Assembly: GCA_017517865.1 (NCBI GenBank)
Contig: JAFWYB010000029.1
Span: 48,371 to 112,370 of the forward strand
Origin: Clostridia bacterium
GTDB taxonomy: Bacteria; Bacillota; Clostridia; Oscillospirales; Acutalibacteraceae
Reading direction: 5' to 3'
DNA: 64,000 bases
In this document: piece by piece, positions 52,313 through 63,176 of the stretch
Numbering within the stretch: the stretch's first letter is position 1
How the letters are laid out: each line of letters opens with the position of its first letter
The notes under the pieces: model-generated
Seen by the model: only the letters and a program-made list of their open reading frames with translations
Databases searched by the model: none
What the model was told of the DNA's origin: nothing
Position numbers and translations under genes: made by a program

Positions 52313-52912
52313 GTGTTTTATTCTCTTACGGGTAATCTTATTAAAAAAGGAACTAATTTTGCTGTTATTGAATGCGGCGGTGTAGGCTTTTACTGTAATA
52401 CGTCAAATGCCACACTGTTTGATATATCGGGCGAAAAAAGTGTAACACTTTATACGCATCTTAATGTGCGTGAGGATGCACTTGATCTTTTCGGGTTTTC
52501 AACCGAAAATGAGCTCAGATGGTTTAAAATGCTTATTACTGTCAACGGTGTCGGACCTAAGGCGGCACTTGCCGTGCTTTCTGAAATCAGTGTTGACAGG
52601 CTTGCCGTTGCCATATCATCAAACGATGTTAAGCTTATAAAATCCGCACCGGGAATCGGTACTAAAATTGCACAGAGAATAATTCTTGACCTTAAGGATA
52701 AAATCGGTGATGTTGCTCCTGCTGAAAGTGCGGATAGTATTGCTAAGGTCAGTGCAGTAAATGAAATGCCGAATACAAGTGAAGCGGTTGCTGCTTTGAC
52801 AATGCTCGGTTACAGTCAGTCTGAGGCATCGGTTGCCGTCAGCGGTATTGACCCGAACCTCAGCGTTGAGGATATTATAAGGCAGGCATTAAAGTTATTA
52901 TCAAAACAGTAA
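52313..52912 (+). CDS. ruvA: Holliday junction branch migration protein RuvA
   Basis: 199 residues. OB-fold N-terminus, acidic-pin region, double helix-hairpin-helix (NGVGPKAALAVLSEI and APGIGTKIAQRIILDL) and the C-terminal domain III (SEAVAALTMLGYSQSEA) that binds RuvB. GTG start two bases after ruvC. Confidence 0.96.
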   Translation: MFYSLTGNLIKKGTNFAVIECGGVGFYCNTSNATLFDISGEKSVTLYTHLNVREDALDLFGFSTENELRWFKMLITVNGVGPKAALAVLSEISVDRLAVAISSNDVKLIKSAPGIGTKIAQRIILDLKDKIGDVAPAESADSIAKVSAVNEMPNTSEAVAALTMLGYSQSEASVAVSGIDPNLSVEDIIRQALKLLSKQ

Positions 52913-52924
52913 TAAGGTGAAAAT

Positions 52925-53944
52925 ATGGAATACGAAGAAAGAATAGTTGCACCCGGCTTAACAGGAGCTGATTGTGATATTGAAACATCTCTGCGCCCTA
53001 AGGTTCTGACAGACTACATCGGCCAGGATAAGGCAAAAGAAAATCTTGAGGTTTATATCAGTGCCGCAAAGGCAAGAGGGGAATCTCTCGACCACGTTTT
53101 ACTTTACGGCCCTCCCGGACTCGGTAAAACAACTCTTGCGGGAATTATTGCAAATGAAATGAATGTTAATTTCAGAGTTACATCAGGTCCTGCAATTGAA
53201 AAGCAGGGTGATCTTGCTGCTCTTCTCACAAATCTTAATGAAGGTGACGTGCTTTTCATTGATGAAATTCATCGCCTTAACAGAAGCGTTGAGGAGGTTC
53301 TCTATCCGGCTATGGAGGATAATGCTCTGGATATCATTATCGGTAAAGGCCCTTCTGCAAGATCGATAAGACTTGATCTGCCGAAATTTACACTTGTCGG
53401 TGCAACTACGAGAGCGGGTCAGCTTTCGGCGCCTCTTCGCGACCGCTTCGGTGTTATACTCCGCCTTGAGCTTTATACCCCTGAACAACTTGCGATGATT
53501 GTTACCAGAAGTGCCGGTATTCTCGGCATCGATATTGATAAATACGGTGCACTTGAAATAGCATCACGGTCAAGAGGTACGCCGCGTATAGCAAACCGAC
53601 TGCTTAAAAGAGCAAGAGATTTTGCTGAAGTAATAGGAGAGGGCGTTATAAGTGAGGAAATTGCTGACTATGCGCTACAAAAAATGGAAATTGACCATAT
53701 AGGTCTTGATTCCATCGACAGACTACTCCTCACAACCATGATTAACAGCTACGGCGGAGGTCCCGTCGGTCTTGAAACGATAGCTGCGGCAATAGGTGAA
53801 GAAGCAGTAACTATTGAAGATGTTTACGAGCCATACCTTATGCAGATCGGAATGCTCGGAAGAACACCGAGAGGTCGAGTTGCGACACCTGCTGCATACG
53901 AGCATCTCGGAATACCGATGAAAGGTCAGCAGAAGCTTTTCTGA
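52925..53944 (+). CDS. ruvB: Holliday junction helicase RuvB
   Basis: 339 residues. Walker [10 protein letters not shown], Walker [10 protein letters not shown], sensor VGATTRAG, Arg finger region LRDRFG, and the winged-helix C-terminus. Motor of branch migration. Confidence 0.97.
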   Translation: MEYEERIVAPGLTGADCDIETSLRPKVLTDYIGQDKAKENLEVYISAAKARGESLDHVLLYGPPGLGKTTLAGIIANEMNVNFRVTSGPAIEKQGDLAALLTNLNEGDVLFIDEIHRLNRSVEEVLYPAMEDNALDIIIGKGPSARSIRLDLPKFTLVGATTRAGQLSAPLRDRFGVILRLELYTPEQLAMIVTRSAGILGIDIDKYGALEIASRSRGTPRIANRLLKRARDFAEVIGEGVISEEIADYALQKMEIDHIGLDSIDRLLLTTMINSYGGGPVGLETIAAAIGEEAVTIEDVYEPYLMQIGMLGRTPRGRVATPAAYEHLGIPMKGQQKLF

Positions 53945-53956
53945 GAAAGGAAAAAA

Positions 53957-54826
53957 TTGTTTATGAGATATTCTAAGGATTGGAAGGATTATGAGCTGAT
54001 TGACTGCTCCTGTGGTGAAAGACTTGAACGGTGGGGCGATATAATTCTTGTAAGACCCGACCCGCAGGTTATATGGAAAACAGAGAAAAGAAATCCTCTT
54101 TGGAAAAAGGCTAATGCCTATTATCACCGCTCAAAGTCAGGCGGCGGTGCCTGGGAGATCAGAAGCAGGATGCCTGATTTCTGGAGCATAAACTATAAAG
54201 ATTTAACCTTTAACATAAAAACTATGGGCTTTAAGCATACAGGGCTTTTCCCCGAGCAAGCCGTCAACTGGGATTATACGAGAGAGCTTATAAAAAAAGC
54301 CGGTCGGCCGGTTAAGGTGCTTAACCTTTTTGCATATACGGGCGGTGCCACAATTGCACCTCTTGCAGAAAATGCTCAGGTTGTTCACGTTGATGCTTCT
54401 AAAGGTATGGTAGCCTGGGCTAAGGAAAATGCCGTTTCATCAGGTGTATCAGACAGAAATGTACGTTGGATAGTTGATGACTGCATAAAGTTTGTTCAGC
54501 GCGAAATACGCAGAGGTAATAAATATGATATCATTATAATGGATCCTCCTTCATACGGCAGAGGACCGGGCGGTGAGGTTTGGAAGCTTGAGGATGAGGT
54601 CTATAATTTTGTTGAGCTTTGCAGTGAGCTTCTTTATGAAGATTCTATTATGATGCTTATTAACTCATATACAACAGGTCTTTCCGCCTCGGTTATGGAG
54701 TATATTCTCGGATCTGTTATAAGAAAAAAATTCGGCGGAAGAGTTTCTTCATCTGAAATCGGTCTTCCGGTCAGCGAAAGCGGTATGATTCTTCCTTGCG
54801 GAGCATCTGCTCTGTGGGAAAAATAA
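53957..54826 (+). CDS. Class I SAM-dependent methyltransferase (RlmI/RlmK-like domain)
   Basis: 289 residues. Glycine motif VLNLFAYTGGATIAPLAENA, DASKGMVAWAKENA, and catalytic-type IIMDPPSYGRGPGGEVW. This is the domain of 23S rRNA m5C methyltransferases such as RlmI, without an N-terminal PUA. Probably modifies rRNA; target unproven. TTG 53957 sits 6 bases after AAAGG; ATG 53963 is the alternative start. Confidence 0.85.
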   Translation: MFMRYSKDWKDYELIDCSCGERLERWGDIILVRPDPQVIWKTEKRNPLWKKANAYYHRSKSGGGAWEIRSRMPDFWSINYKDLTFNIKTMGFKHTGLFPEQAVNWDYTRELIKKAGRPVKVLNLFAYTGGATIAPLAENAQVVHVDASKGMVAWAKENAVSSGVSDRNVRWIVDDCIKFVQREIRRGNKYDIIIMDPPSYGRGPGGEVWKLEDEVYNFVELCSELLYEDSIMMLINSYTTGLSASVMEYILGSVIRKKFGGRVSSSEIGLPVSESGMILPCGASALWEK

Positions 54827-54838
54827 TCAGAGGTTCTA

Positions 54839-55699
54839 ATGGAAAAATATATTGAATTTGACAATGTTTCATTCTCATACATTGATGAATATGACACCGA
54901 TGCTGATAATGAAACTGTTATAGAGAATTTATCACTAACTATAAACAAAGGTGATTTTGTTTGCGTGCTTGGTCATAACGGCTGCGGCAAATCTACCTTT
55001 GCCAAGCTTTGCAATGCAATTGAGGTCCCTCAGAGCGGCAAGGTTTATGTTGATTCTATTGATACAAGTGACGAAAGCAGACTTTACGATATACGCCGTA
55101 AGGTAGGTATGGTTTTTCAGAACCCCGACAACCAGATTGTTGCAACGGTCGTAGAGGATGACGTTGCCTTCGGACCTGAAAACCTCGGTGTTGAGCCGTC
55201 TGAAATCCGCAGACGCGTTGACGAAGCTCTTAAGCAGGTCGAAATGTACGATTTTCGTCATTCTGAGCCCCACAGACTGTCCGGTGGTCAGAAACAGCGC
55301 GTTGCAATTGCAGGTATCATTGCCATGAAGCCTGAATGCATTGTGCTCGATGAGCCTACCGCTATGCTTGACCCGAGAGGCAGACGCGAGGTTATGAACA
55401 CCGTTAAGAAGCTTAACGAAGAATTCGGAATTACTGTTATATTCATAACACATTATATGGACGAAGCTGTCAGAGCAGACCGTGTTGTTGTTATGGATGA
55501 CGGTAGAGTTGTTCTTGACGGAACCCCGAGGCAGGTTTTTATGCAGATCGATAAACTCAAAAGCATTGGTCTTGATGTGCCCGAAGCGACGGAACTGACC
55601 GCAATGCTTATTGAAAGCGGAATTGATTTAAGAACCGATATACTGGATATGAACGAGCTTGTTAATGAAATAACACGTCTGACGGAGGCTGAAAATTGA
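54839..55699 (+). CDS. ecfA1: Energy-coupling factor transporter ATPase EcfA1
   Basis: 286 residues. ABC ATPase with Walker [11 protein letters not shown]-loop [20 protein letters not shown], signature LSGGQKQRV and Walker B CIVLDEP. The Q-loop extension is typical for ECF (CbiO) ATPases. Powers vitamin uptake with EcfA2, EcfT and exchangeable S components, none of which is encoded here. Overlaps ecfA2 by 4 bases. Confidence 0.95.
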   Translation: MEKYIEFDNVSFSYIDEYDTDADNETVIENLSLTINKGDFVCVLGHNGCGKSTFAKLCNAIEVPQSGKVYVDSIDTSDESRLYDIRRKVGMVFQNPDNQIVATVVEDDVAFGPENLGVEPSEIRRRVDEALKQVEMYDFRHSEPHRLSGGQKQRVAIAGIIAMKPECIVLDEPTAMLDPRGRREVMNTVKKLNEEFGITVIFITHYMDEAVRADRVVVMDDGRVVLDGTPRQVFMQIDKLKSIGLDVPEATELTAMLIESGIDLRTDILDMNELVNEITRLTEAEN

Positions 55700-56562
55700 G
55701 CAACTTTGTACTTGAAACCATAAATTTATCTCATATATATTCAAAAGGCACTACCTCACAGGTTGATGCCATAAGAGATATTTGCCTTAAAATTGAAAAA
55801 GGTGAGCTTGTGGGCGTTATCGGTCACACAGGCTCTGGAAAAAGTACCCTTATTCAGCATTTCAACGGCCTTTTAAAGGGTACAAGCGGTACGGTTCTTC
55901 TTGATGGCTCAGATATCTGGGCTGATAAGAGCAAGCTCAGAAATGTTCGTTTCAGAGTCGGTATCTGCTTTCAGTACCCCGAGTATCAGCTTTTTGAAGA
56001 AACCGTATACAAGGATGTTGCCTTCGGGCCCAAAAATATGAAGCTTTCTGACAGCGAGGTTGATTTGAGAGTAAGAGAGGCAATCAGCTTTGTCGGTCTT
56101 GATGAGAGTTATCTTGAAAAATCGCCTTTCGATTTATCCGGTGGAGAAAAAAGACGTGTCGCTATTGCCGGTGTAATGGCTATGAAGCCGGATGTACTTA
56201 TACTTGATGAGCCTTGTGCCGGCCTAGATCCCAAAGGCAGAGAAACTGTGCTTAATCTTATAAAGGATTATCGTGAAACTACAGAATCAACAGTTATTAT
56301 TGTATCTCACAGTATGGAGGATATATCAAAGCTTGCTACTAAGGTGCTCGTAATGAACAATTCCAGACTTGCTTATTACGGTACTGTTGACGAGGTTTTC
56401 AGCCATGCAGAAGAGCTTAAGGAGATGGGGCTGAATATTCCACAGATTACAGGATTATTCCTCAGACTTAAAGAAAAAGGGTTTGATGTCAGAACTGACA
56501 TATATACCCTCGAAAAAGCAAAGGATGAAATTCTTAAGCTTCTGAAAGGAGGATGCTTATGA
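55696..56562 (+). CDS. ecfA2: Energy-coupling factor transporter ATPase EcfA2
   Basis: 288 residues from TTG overlapping the ecfA1 stop (TTGA). Walker [11 protein letters not shown]-loop [18 protein letters not shown], signature [13 protein letters not shown], Walker [14 protein letters not shown]. Pairs with EcfA1. Confidence 0.95.
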   Translation: MSNFVLETINLSHIYSKGTTSQVDAIRDICLKIEKGELVGVIGHTGSGKSTLIQHFNGLLKGTSGTVLLDGSDIWADKSKLRNVRFRVGICFQYPEYQLFEETVYKDVAFGPKNMKLSDSEVDLRVREAISFVGLDESYLEKSPFDLSGGEKRRVAIAGVMAMKPDVLILDEPCAGLDPKGRETVLNLIKDYRETTESTVIIVSHSMEDISKLATKVLVMNNSRLAYYGTVDEVFSHAEELKEMGLNIPQITGLFLRLKEKGFDVRTDIYTLEKAKDEILKLLKGGCL

Positions 56563-57374
56563 TTTCTGACATTACTATCGGTCAGTATTACAAGGCAGAA
56601 TCTTTTATTCATAAGCTTGACGCAAGAGCCAAGATTATTCTTACGGTTTTGTTCATTGCTCTTATCTTCTTGTGTAAAAACTTTATCTCACTTGCACTTA
56701 CGTTGGTTATGGTGATATTATCTGTCCTTCTGTCATCTGTTCCCGTTAAAATGTATATTAAAAGCCTTAAGCCGATAATACCTATTGTTCTTTTCACGGC
56801 TGTGCTTAATATGTTTTATACCGGCGGAGAGAATGTTGTTTTTTCTTTCAAGGGCATTACTCTGACTTCTGAAGGAATATTTACAGCAATTTTTCTTGCG
56901 GCAAGAATAGTTCTTCTTATAATTGCGAGCTCAATTCTGACCTATACTACCGTACCTACAATGCTGACGGATGCAATTGAAAAGCTTTTGTCTCCGCTTA
57001 AGCTTTTCAAGGTGCCAGTGCAGTCGTGGGCTATGATGATGACTCTTGCTCTTAGATTCATTCCGACTCTGATAGAAGAAATTGAGAAAATTACAAATGC
57101 GCAGAAATCCCGCGGTGCAGATTTTGAAAGCGGCAGACTTCTTCAGAGAATCAAAGCTGTTATACCGATTATTATCCCTCTTTTTGTTTCATCCTTCAGA
57201 CGTGCATCAGACCTCGCATATGCAATGAGCTGTCGTTGCTATACAGGTGCTGATACACGAACAAGAATGAAGCAGATGAAAATGAGAATACGCGACTTTG
57301 TATGTATTATTATTTTTATTACATCAATCGCAGGCGTAATTCTTTTAAATAATTTATTCGGAGCCGTTATTTAA
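56559..57374 (+). CDS. ecfT: Energy-coupling factor transporter membrane protein EcfT
   Basis: 271 residues. About five or six membrane helices, start HKLDARAKIILTVLFI, and the coupling-helix motifs with Ala-Arg-Gly signature (NAQKSRGADFESG; SDLAYAMSCRCY). ATG 56559 is 6 bases after AAAGGAGG and overlaps the ecfA2 stop (ATGA). Completes a general ECF module. Confidence 0.95.
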   Translation: MISDITIGQYYKAESFIHKLDARAKIILTVLFIALIFLCKNFISLALTLVMVILSVLLSSVPVKMYIKSLKPIIPIVLFTAVLNMFYTGGENVVFSFKGITLTSEGIFTAIFLAARIVLLIIASSILTYTTVPTMLTDAIEKLLSPLKLFKVPVQSWAMMMTLALRFIPTLIEEIEKITNAQKSRGADFESGRLLQRIKAVIPIIIPLFVSSFRRASDLAYAMSCRCYTGADTRTRMKQMKMRIRDFVCIIIFITSIAGVILLNNLFGAVI

Positions 57375-57377
57375 ATT

Positions 57378-58133
57378 ATGGAAAGAAATATTAAATTTAC
57401 AATCCGATTCAAGGGGACTGACTACCATGGCTGGCAGCTTCAGGAAAACGCTGATACTGTGCAGGCGCAGATGATGAGGGCAATTAAAAAAATTACCGGC
57501 GAAAATGTCAAGCTTCACGGTTGCAGCCGTACGGACAGCGGTGTTCATGCGAATATGTTCTGTTGCAATGCCAGAATAAATAAAGATATAGATTGCCAAA
57601 AACTTATGAGAGGGCTTAACGCTGTTCTCGGTGATGATATAGGTGTTTACGGATGTTCGGTTGTACCCGACGGGTTTCACAGCCGCTTTGACTGCGTGGG
57701 CAAGGAATATATTTACAGAATATGGAACAGCGAATGTAAAAATCCTTTTATTAAAGATACAGTTTTGCAATATCCATATAAGCTTGATGAAAAAATGCTT
57801 GACAGACAGGCAGCATACTTTGTCGGTACACACGATTTTTCGGCATTTTGTTCCAGCGGTACCGACGTTGAAAACAAGGTTAGAACAATTTACAGCTGTA
57901 ACGTAAAACGTGACGGCGAACTTGTGACAGTAACGGTCAGCGGTGACGGCTTTCTTTATAATATGGTCAGAATTATAGTCGGAACCTTACTTGATATACA
58001 GTCCGGCAAAATTCCCGAGGATTCTGTTCCTGAAATTATTGCTTCACGGGACAGAAACAGAAGCGGTGTAACCGCAAAGGCTGACGGACTTCATCTGAAT
58101 AAGGTGTATTATGATCCGAAAGAGGTATTATAA
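57378..58133 (+). CDS. truA: tRNA pseudouridine(38-40) synthase
   Basis: 251 residues. Catalytic Asp53 in GCSRTDSGVHA, FHSRFDCVGKEYIYRIW, GTHDFSAFCSSG and FLYNMVRIIVGTLLDI. Modifies the anticodon arm of many tRNAs. The ecf-truA order is common in Firmicutes. Stop overlaps the next start (TAATG). Confidence 0.96.
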   Translation: MERNIKFTIRFKGTDYHGWQLQENADTVQAQMMRAIKKITGENVKLHGCSRTDSGVHANMFCCNARINKDIDCQKLMRGLNAVLGDDIGVYGCSVVPDGFHSRFDCVGKEYIYRIWNSECKNPFIKDTVLQYPYKLDEKMLDRQAAYFVGTHDFSAFCSSGTDVENKVRTIYSCNVKRDGELVTVTVSGDGFLYNMVRIIVGTLLDIQSGKIPEDSVPEIIASRDRNRSGVTAKADGLHLNKVYYDPKEVL

Positions 58134-59311
58134 TGAATTTTAAAAATAAAACCGAGCATCTGAACGATAAAGATAAACAGCAAGGTAAAAATAAAAAGCT
58201 GTTAACTGCAGTTATATCTACAGTGCTTGTTATAGCGTTAGTTTTTGCGGTTATGTTGTTTGGCGGGGCAGAGAGCATTGATTACCTGATATTTTACAGA
58301 CACAACGTGATTGATTCCGCCGTAACCGCAACCGATGATTATTCTGTTAATTTCGCTAATAACGATATTGTATCCTGCAAAAATATGTCTTCAAAAATTT
58401 TTGTTCTCACAAAAAAGATGCTGACATGTGTTTCTTATAAGGGCAGAGTACTTTTTACCGAAGCCTTTACCTTTGTTGAACCGCAGATGTACGTTAACGA
58501 TAAATACGGAATAGTATTCGACAGAGGCTCTTCAAAATACATAATTTTTGATGCCTACGGCGTTGTCAGACAAGGTTCGACCGAAGATAACAGACACATT
58601 ATCACTGCAGTTACCGATAAAAAGGGAAACTGCGCCATATCTACCAAGAGCAGCGACTCTGCCTGCAGGGTATATTTGCTTGATAAAAAAGGTAACACAA
58701 AATACATCTGGTCCTGTGCAGAGGAATATGCGGTAACTCTTGATATCAGCAGTGACGGTAATGACATTCTCTGCGGAGCACTCGGGTCATATAACGATGA
58801 GATTTATACATATGTATATTATCTTGATATACACTCAAAAAGTGCTGAAAAAGCATATAAAATCAGTGGCTCTGCCTGCCTTGATGTTTCATTCAGAGAC
58901 AGCAGCAGCGCGATAATAAACTGTCTGGATAAAAGGGTAATACTTGACCTGCGTACTGACGACGGAAGTGCCGTTGAGGCAGAATATTCGGGAAAAACGC
59001 TTAAAACCGCGCATAATGATGACGGAATGTTCGCCGTGGTTACCGATGTGCCTACATCTGACGGAGGAAAAGAGGCAGCTCTTTATGATAAGAACAATTC
59101 TCTTGTTTTCAGAACAACAGTGGATTCAGGCGTTATTGATATTTTATGTGACGGCAATGCTGTTTTCTGCCTTACTGAGGAGGGGATAACGCGGTTCGAT
59201 GTGAACGGCAGTGGTGAAGCTTATGAATGTGATGTTATCGGCAAAGGCCTTGTTGCTGTTAAAGGTGCAGTTTGGTATTTCGCATCCGGCCGACTTATCA
59301 AAGCTTTTTAA
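58133..59311 (+). CDS. Membrane-anchored beta-propeller-like protein (DUF5711-like)
   Basis: 392 residues. Basic cytoplasmic tail, one membrane helix (~23-44, LLTAVISTVLVIALVFAVML), then a long extracellular strand-rich part with repeated blades (MLTCVSYKGRVLFTE, YIIFDAYGVVRQG, VYLLDKKGNTKYIW, ITRFDVNGSGEAYECD). Looks like a WD40/PQQ-type propeller; DUF5711 is the nearest family I know. Translationally coupled to truA. Function unknown; last gene of the ruvCAB-ecf operon. Confidence 0.75.
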   Translation: MNFKNKTEHLNDKDKQQGKNKKLLTAVISTVLVIALVFAVMLFGGAESIDYLIFYRHNVIDSAVTATDDYSVNFANNDIVSCKNMSSKIFVLTKKMLTCVSYKGRVLFTEAFTFVEPQMYVNDKYGIVFDRGSSKYIIFDAYGVVRQGSTEDNRHIITAVTDKKGNCAISTKSSDSACRVYLLDKKGNTKYIWSCAEEYAVTLDISSDGNDILCGALGSYNDEIYTYVYYLDIHSKSAEKAYKISGSACLDVSFRDSSSAIINCLDKRVILDLRTDDGSAVEAEYSGKTLKTAHNDDGMFAVVTDVPTSDGGKEAALYDKNNSLVFRTTVDSGVIDILCDGNAVFCLTEEGITRFDVNGSGEAYECDVIGKGLVAVKGAVWYFASGRLIKAF

Positions 59312-59321
59312 TGCCAATGTA

Positions 59322-59350
59322 TTGTTTATTTGCGAATTACGTGTTATAAT
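59322..59350 (+). promoter_or_regulatory. Promoter of cvpA-pgsA-clpE unit
   Basis: TTGTTT, 17-base spacer, TATAAT with TGT extended -10. Confidence 0.75.
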
Positions 59351-59405
59351 ATAAAATCATATTTAAAATATGAGATTTCATAATTCAATAAAAGGAGGTA
59401 ATTTT

Positions 59406-60101
59406 TTGAATTATATTGATGTAATTCTTATTGCCGTAATGGCGGTTGTTGTTATGATTTCAGTTAAAAGCGGTTTTTTCAAAACGCTGTTTGATCTTAT
59501 AGCTTATGTTTTCGCTTTTTCATTTGCAAAGAGTATATCGCCGTTATTAGCTCAGTCTGCTTTTGACAGCTTAATAAGAAAAGGTGCAGAAGCTTATCTT
59601 AATTCAGCGCTTGCGGGCATAGAGTCAAGCGACTATGTTACTCAGGCTAAGGAATCTCTCGAGTCTATACCTGAGGGACTGAGAGGTCTTCTTCAGATTA
59701 TAGGCTTTACGCAGGAGGATATTTCACAGAAGCTGTCTGATGCCGGACTTACCGGTGAGAACATAATAAACAGCGTTATGGATAATATTATTGAGCCTGT
59801 CGGTGTTGCAATTATGCAGTTTGTAATTTTTGTAATTCTCGCAATCGTCTTATTGATTGCGGCAAGAATTGTCGTTCGTCTTCTTAACGGTATAGTTAAA
59901 AAATTACCGGTTATAAGAAAGTTCAACTCTATTCTCGGCGGCGTGCTCGGTTTTGCTAAATCCATCGTATTCGCAACCGTAATTTCCGGCTTGATAAGCG
60001 TTATTGCTTCTGTGTCAGACAATCAGAGCTTTATTGATGCAGTAAGCGGTTCTGCTTTGATGAATATATTCACCGATTTTATCGGTAACTTTACTTTATA
60101 A
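59406..60101 (+). CDS. cvpA: CvpA family membrane protein
   Basis: 231 residues from TTG 59406 (AGGAGG ahead; the upstream ATG at 59370 overlaps that site region and is rejected). Four membrane helices: YIDVILIAVMAVVVMISVKSG start, FVIFVILAIVLLIAARIVV and the final ILGGVLGFAKSIVFATVISG. CvpA proteins affect envelope integrity and colicin V production in E. coli; role in Clostridia unknown. Confidence 0.85.
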   Translation: MNYIDVILIAVMAVVVMISVKSGFFKTLFDLIAYVFAFSFAKSISPLLAQSAFDSLIRKGAEAYLNSALAGIESSDYVTQAKESLESIPEGLRGLLQIIGFTQEDISQKLSDAGLTGENIINSVMDNIIEPVGVAIMQFVIFVILAIVLLIAARIVVRLLNGIVKKLPVIRKFNSILGGVLGFAKSIVFATVISGLISVIASVSDNQSFIDAVSGSALMNIFTDFIGNFTL

Positions 60102-60119
60102 GAATCAGGAGATGTTAAA

Positions 60120-60764
60120 ATGATTAAGAGTTTATTTAAAGGCTGTCTTACAATCCCCAACCTTCTTTCGGTTATCAGAATTGCGCTTATTCCCGTTTTT
60201 GCGGTATTGTTCTATAATGACCAGAAGGTTATCGCCGTAGTCATACTTGCGCTTTCAGGCTTAAGCGACCTTTTCGACGGTAAGATTGCACGTAAATTTA
60301 ACCAGGTAAGTGAGCTCGGAAAAATTCTTGACCCCGTTGCAGATAAGCTTACACAGATTACTATTGCCGCAATGCTTCTTATTGACTTCTTAGGTGCCGA
60401 TAACAAAATAATCAATGCCTGCGGTTGGGTGTTTGTGGTATTCCTCGTTAAAGAGGCTGTTATGATTATTGGCGGACTTACAATGCTTCTTATGAACATT
60501 AAGCCCGGTGCTGCTGAAATCTGGGGCAAGCTTGCCACTGTTGTTTTCTATGTTAATATGACAATAATTATCGCAGTCGGTCCTGAAGTAGGTGCTTTCA
60601 ACGATCTTTTCGGCGGCTTCCAGCTTCCCGACTGGATTACAGGTGTGCTTGTAATTCTCTGTGCCATTATGACAATGTGCGCATTTTTCAGCTATATGCC
60701 TGAAACCTTCAGACAGTTTAAGGAGCATTTTGCCGAAAAGAAGGCTGAGAAAGCCGGCAAATAA
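60120..60764 (+). CDS. pgsA: CDP-diacylglycerol-glycerol-3-phosphate 3-phosphatidyltransferase
   Basis: 214 residues. CDP-alcohol transferase motif DGx2ARx8Gx3Dx3D seen in FDGKIARKFNQVSELGKI plus LDPVADK. N-terminal TIPNLLSVIRIALIPVF is typical of PgsA. Makes phosphatidylglycerol phosphate. C-terminus is longer and basic. Confidence 0.9.
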   Translation: MIKSLFKGCLTIPNLLSVIRIALIPVFAVLFYNDQKVIAVVILALSGLSDLFDGKIARKFNQVSELGKILDPVADKLTQITIAAMLLIDFLGADNKIINACGWVFVVFLVKEAVMIIGGLTMLLMNIKPGAAEIWGKLATVVFYVNMTIIIAVGPEVGAFNDLFGGFQLPDWITGVLVILCAIMTMCAFFSYMPETFRQFKEHFAEKKAEKAGK

Positions 60765-60798
60765 ACGGTATAATAAGTAATTTTCCAAGGAGTATCCC

Positions 60799-63105
60799 AT
60801 GAATAAAATGATTTGCTCAAGATGCAAAAAGCGTCCTGCTGTTATATTTATATCAAAGATTGTTGACGGTAAAACCGTGCCCGAGGGACTTTGCATCAAT
60901 TGCGCTATGGAAATGAACATCGGACCCATCAAGCAGATGATGGAACAGATGGGCATTACGGAAGAAGATGTTGACTCAATCAGTGAACAGTTCAGTAATA
61001 TGTTCCCGAATTCTGACGAAGAGGGCGGTTTTGAAAGCGGCGGTTCACCGACTATGCCCTTTATGCAAGGCCTTTTCGGTGATCTTCAGAAGGGTCTCAC
61101 TGTTAAGGACAGCTCTGATGATGCAGGTTCTCACTCTTCGGTAAAGGAAGAATCAAAGAAGGGTAGAAAAGACCGAAAGGCTAAAGAGAAGAAGCGAAAG
61201 TTTTTGTCTCTTTACTGTACCGACCTTACACGTAAGGCAAGGGAGGGTAAAATTGACAATATAATCGGCAGAGATAAAGAAATATCGCGTGCTGTTCAGA
61301 TTCTTTGCAGACGTTCTAAGAATAATCCCTGCCTTATAGGTGAGCCCGGTGTCGGTAAAACTGCAATCGCCGAGGCTCTTGCACAGAAAATTGTAGCCGG
61401 AGAAGTGCCTGCCAAGCTTTCAGACAAGGAAATTCATCTTCTTGATCTTACAGCTCTGGTTGCCGGCACACAGTTCCGAGGTCAGTTTGAAAGCAGAATA
61501 AAGAACCTTGTTGATGAGGTTAAAGATAACGGTAACATTATACTCTTCATCGACGAAATTCATAATCTTGTCGGAACCGGTGATGCTGAGGGTTCAATGA
61601 ATGCCGCTAACATTCTCAAACCGGCACTTTCCCGTGGTGAAATACAGGTTGTCGGTGCTACAACCTATACAGAATACCGCAAGCATATTGAAAAGGACGC
61701 CGCTCTCGAAAGACGTTTTCAGCCTATCAAGGTAGATGAACCGTCAATTGAAGATGCTACTTCAATTCTGTTAGGTATTAAGAAGTATTATGAAAACTAT
61801 CACCGTGTAAGAATCAGTGACGGCCTTGTAAAAAAAGCTGTTGTTCTTTCTGAGCGCTATATCACAGACCGTTTTCTCCCTGACAAGGCTATTGACCTTC
61901 TTGATGAAGCGTGCACCTGTGCCAACCTCAGAAATAAAGCTATAAGCGATCTTGAAATCAGCGAAAGAAGACTAACCGAGCTCAAGGCAGACGAAGAAGA
62001 GCTTATGGAAGAGACGGAAAGTATCGACTATGAGGCTATTGCAAAAATCAAGAGTGATATTGTTCTTTGTGAAAACGATATACAAAATCTTACTCCTGCG
62101 GCAAACGATAACGCTGTAACAGAGCAGGATATTGCAAAGGTTATTGAGCTTTGGACCGGTGTACCCTCAAGTAAGGTGATTGAAAGTGATTTAAAAAAGC
62201 TTGTTACACTTGAGGAAACATTGAAAAGCAAGGTTATAGGTCAGGATGATGCAATCAAAGTTATTTCAGCGGCGATAAAGAGAAGTCGCGTTCAGATCAG
62301 CCCCAGAAGAAGACCTGCATCTTTCATCTTTGTCGGTCCTACAGGTGTCGGTAAAACTGAGCTTGTAAAACAGATTGCTAATGAGCTTTTCAGTACTCCG
62401 GAAACACTTATCAGGCTCGATATGTCCGAATTTATGGAAAAGCATTCCGTTTCAAGGATAATCGGATCCCCTCCGGGCTATGTCGGCTACGACGAAGCCG
62501 GTCAGCTTACTGAAAAGGTAAGAAGAAAACCTTATTCAGTTATTTTGTTTGATGAAATTGAAAAAGCTCATCCTGATGTAATGAATATTCTACTTCAGAT
62601 TCTTGACGAAGGCAGAATAACAGATGCTCAGGGTAGAACCGTAAACTTTGAAAACTGCGTTATCGTTATGACCTCTAACGCTGGCAGTGAAAGAAAGGGA
62701 AGCGCAATCGGCTTCGGTAAGGAAAAGAATGATGCGACCCGTGAAAAAGTTATGAAAGCCCTTTCGGATTTTCTCAGACCGGAATTTCTTGGCAGAGTTG
62801 ATGAGATTGCCGTATTCAACTATCTTACCGTTGATGATTTTAATAAAATTGCCGTTCTTCTTCTCAACGAGCTTGCACAGGCTATTGCAGAGAAGGATAT
62901 AACCTTCACGTGGAGTGATGATGTGCCTTTATATCTTGCTGAAAAATCACATGGGGGACAGCGCGGTGCCCGCGATCTGAGAAATCTTATACGCAGAGAT
63001 ATTGAAGACGGTATTGCGAATATTATCATTGATAATATTGATAACGATATTTGTGCGATAGCCGCCGAGATAAAGGAAGGTAAAATCGTACTCACTTCAC
63101 TGTAA
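60799..63105 (+). CDS. clpE: Clp protease ATPase with N-terminal zinc finger (ClpE-like)
   Basis: 768 residues. N-terminal zinc module C6-x2-C9 ... C32-x2-C35 replaces the usual Clp-N repeats, as in ClpE and in McsA. A Gly/Ser-acidic then basic linker (~60-135) follows. AAA-1 has Walker A GEPGVGKT (181-188) and Walker [10 protein letters not shown]; a short helical middle domain comes next (~370-440). AAA-2 has GPTGVGKT (513-520) and [12 protein letters not shown]. The IGF tripeptide at 637-639 is the expected ClpP contact. Unfolds substrates for ClpP. ClpC-type annotation is possible, but domain order favours ClpE. Confidence 0.88.
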   Translation: MNKMICSRCKKRPAVIFISKIVDGKTVPEGLCINCAMEMNIGPIKQMMEQMGITEEDVDSISEQFSNMFPNSDEEGGFESGGSPTMPFMQGLFGDLQKGLTVKDSSDDAGSHSSVKEESKKGRKDRKAKEKKRKFLSLYCTDLTRKAREGKIDNIIGRDKEISRAVQILCRRSKNNPCLIGEPGVGKTAIAEALAQKIVAGEVPAKLSDKEIHLLDLTALVAGTQFRGQFESRIKNLVDEVKDNGNIILFIDEIHNLVGTGDAEGSMNAANILKPALSRGEIQVVGATTYTEYRKHIEKDAALERRFQPIKVDEPSIEDATSILLGIKKYYENYHRVRISDGLVKKAVVLSERYITDRFLPDKAIDLLDEACTCANLRNKAISDLEISERRLTELKADEEELMEETESIDYEAIAKIKSDIVLCENDIQNLTPAANDNAVTEQDIAKVIELWTGVPSSKVIESDLKKLVTLEETLKSKVIGQDDAIKVISAAIKRSRVQISPRRRPASFIFVGPTGVGKTELVKQIANELFSTPETLIRLDMSEFMEKHSVSRIIGSPPGYVGYDEAGQLTEKVRRKPYSVILFDEIEKAHPDVMNILLQILDEGRITDAQGRTVNFENCVIVMTSNAGSERKGSAIGFGKEKNDATREKVMKALSDFLRPEFLGRVDEIAVFNYLTVDDFNKIAVLLLNELAQAIAEKDITFTWSDDVPLYLAEKSHGGQRGARDLRNLIRRDIEDGIANIIIDNIDNDICAIAAEIKEGKIVLTSL

Positions 63106-63147
63106 TAAATATTTTAAAAAAATATCTCTTAAATTCTGAAAAAAGGC

Positions 63148-63176
63148 TTGACAATGCAACGTTGATTGTATATAAT
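63148..63176 (+). promoter_or_regulatory. Promoter of the tRNA operon
   Basis: Consensus TTGACA, 17-base spacer, TATAAT. The -10 lies exactly between the arms of the inverted repeat annotated at 63155. Confidence 0.92.
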
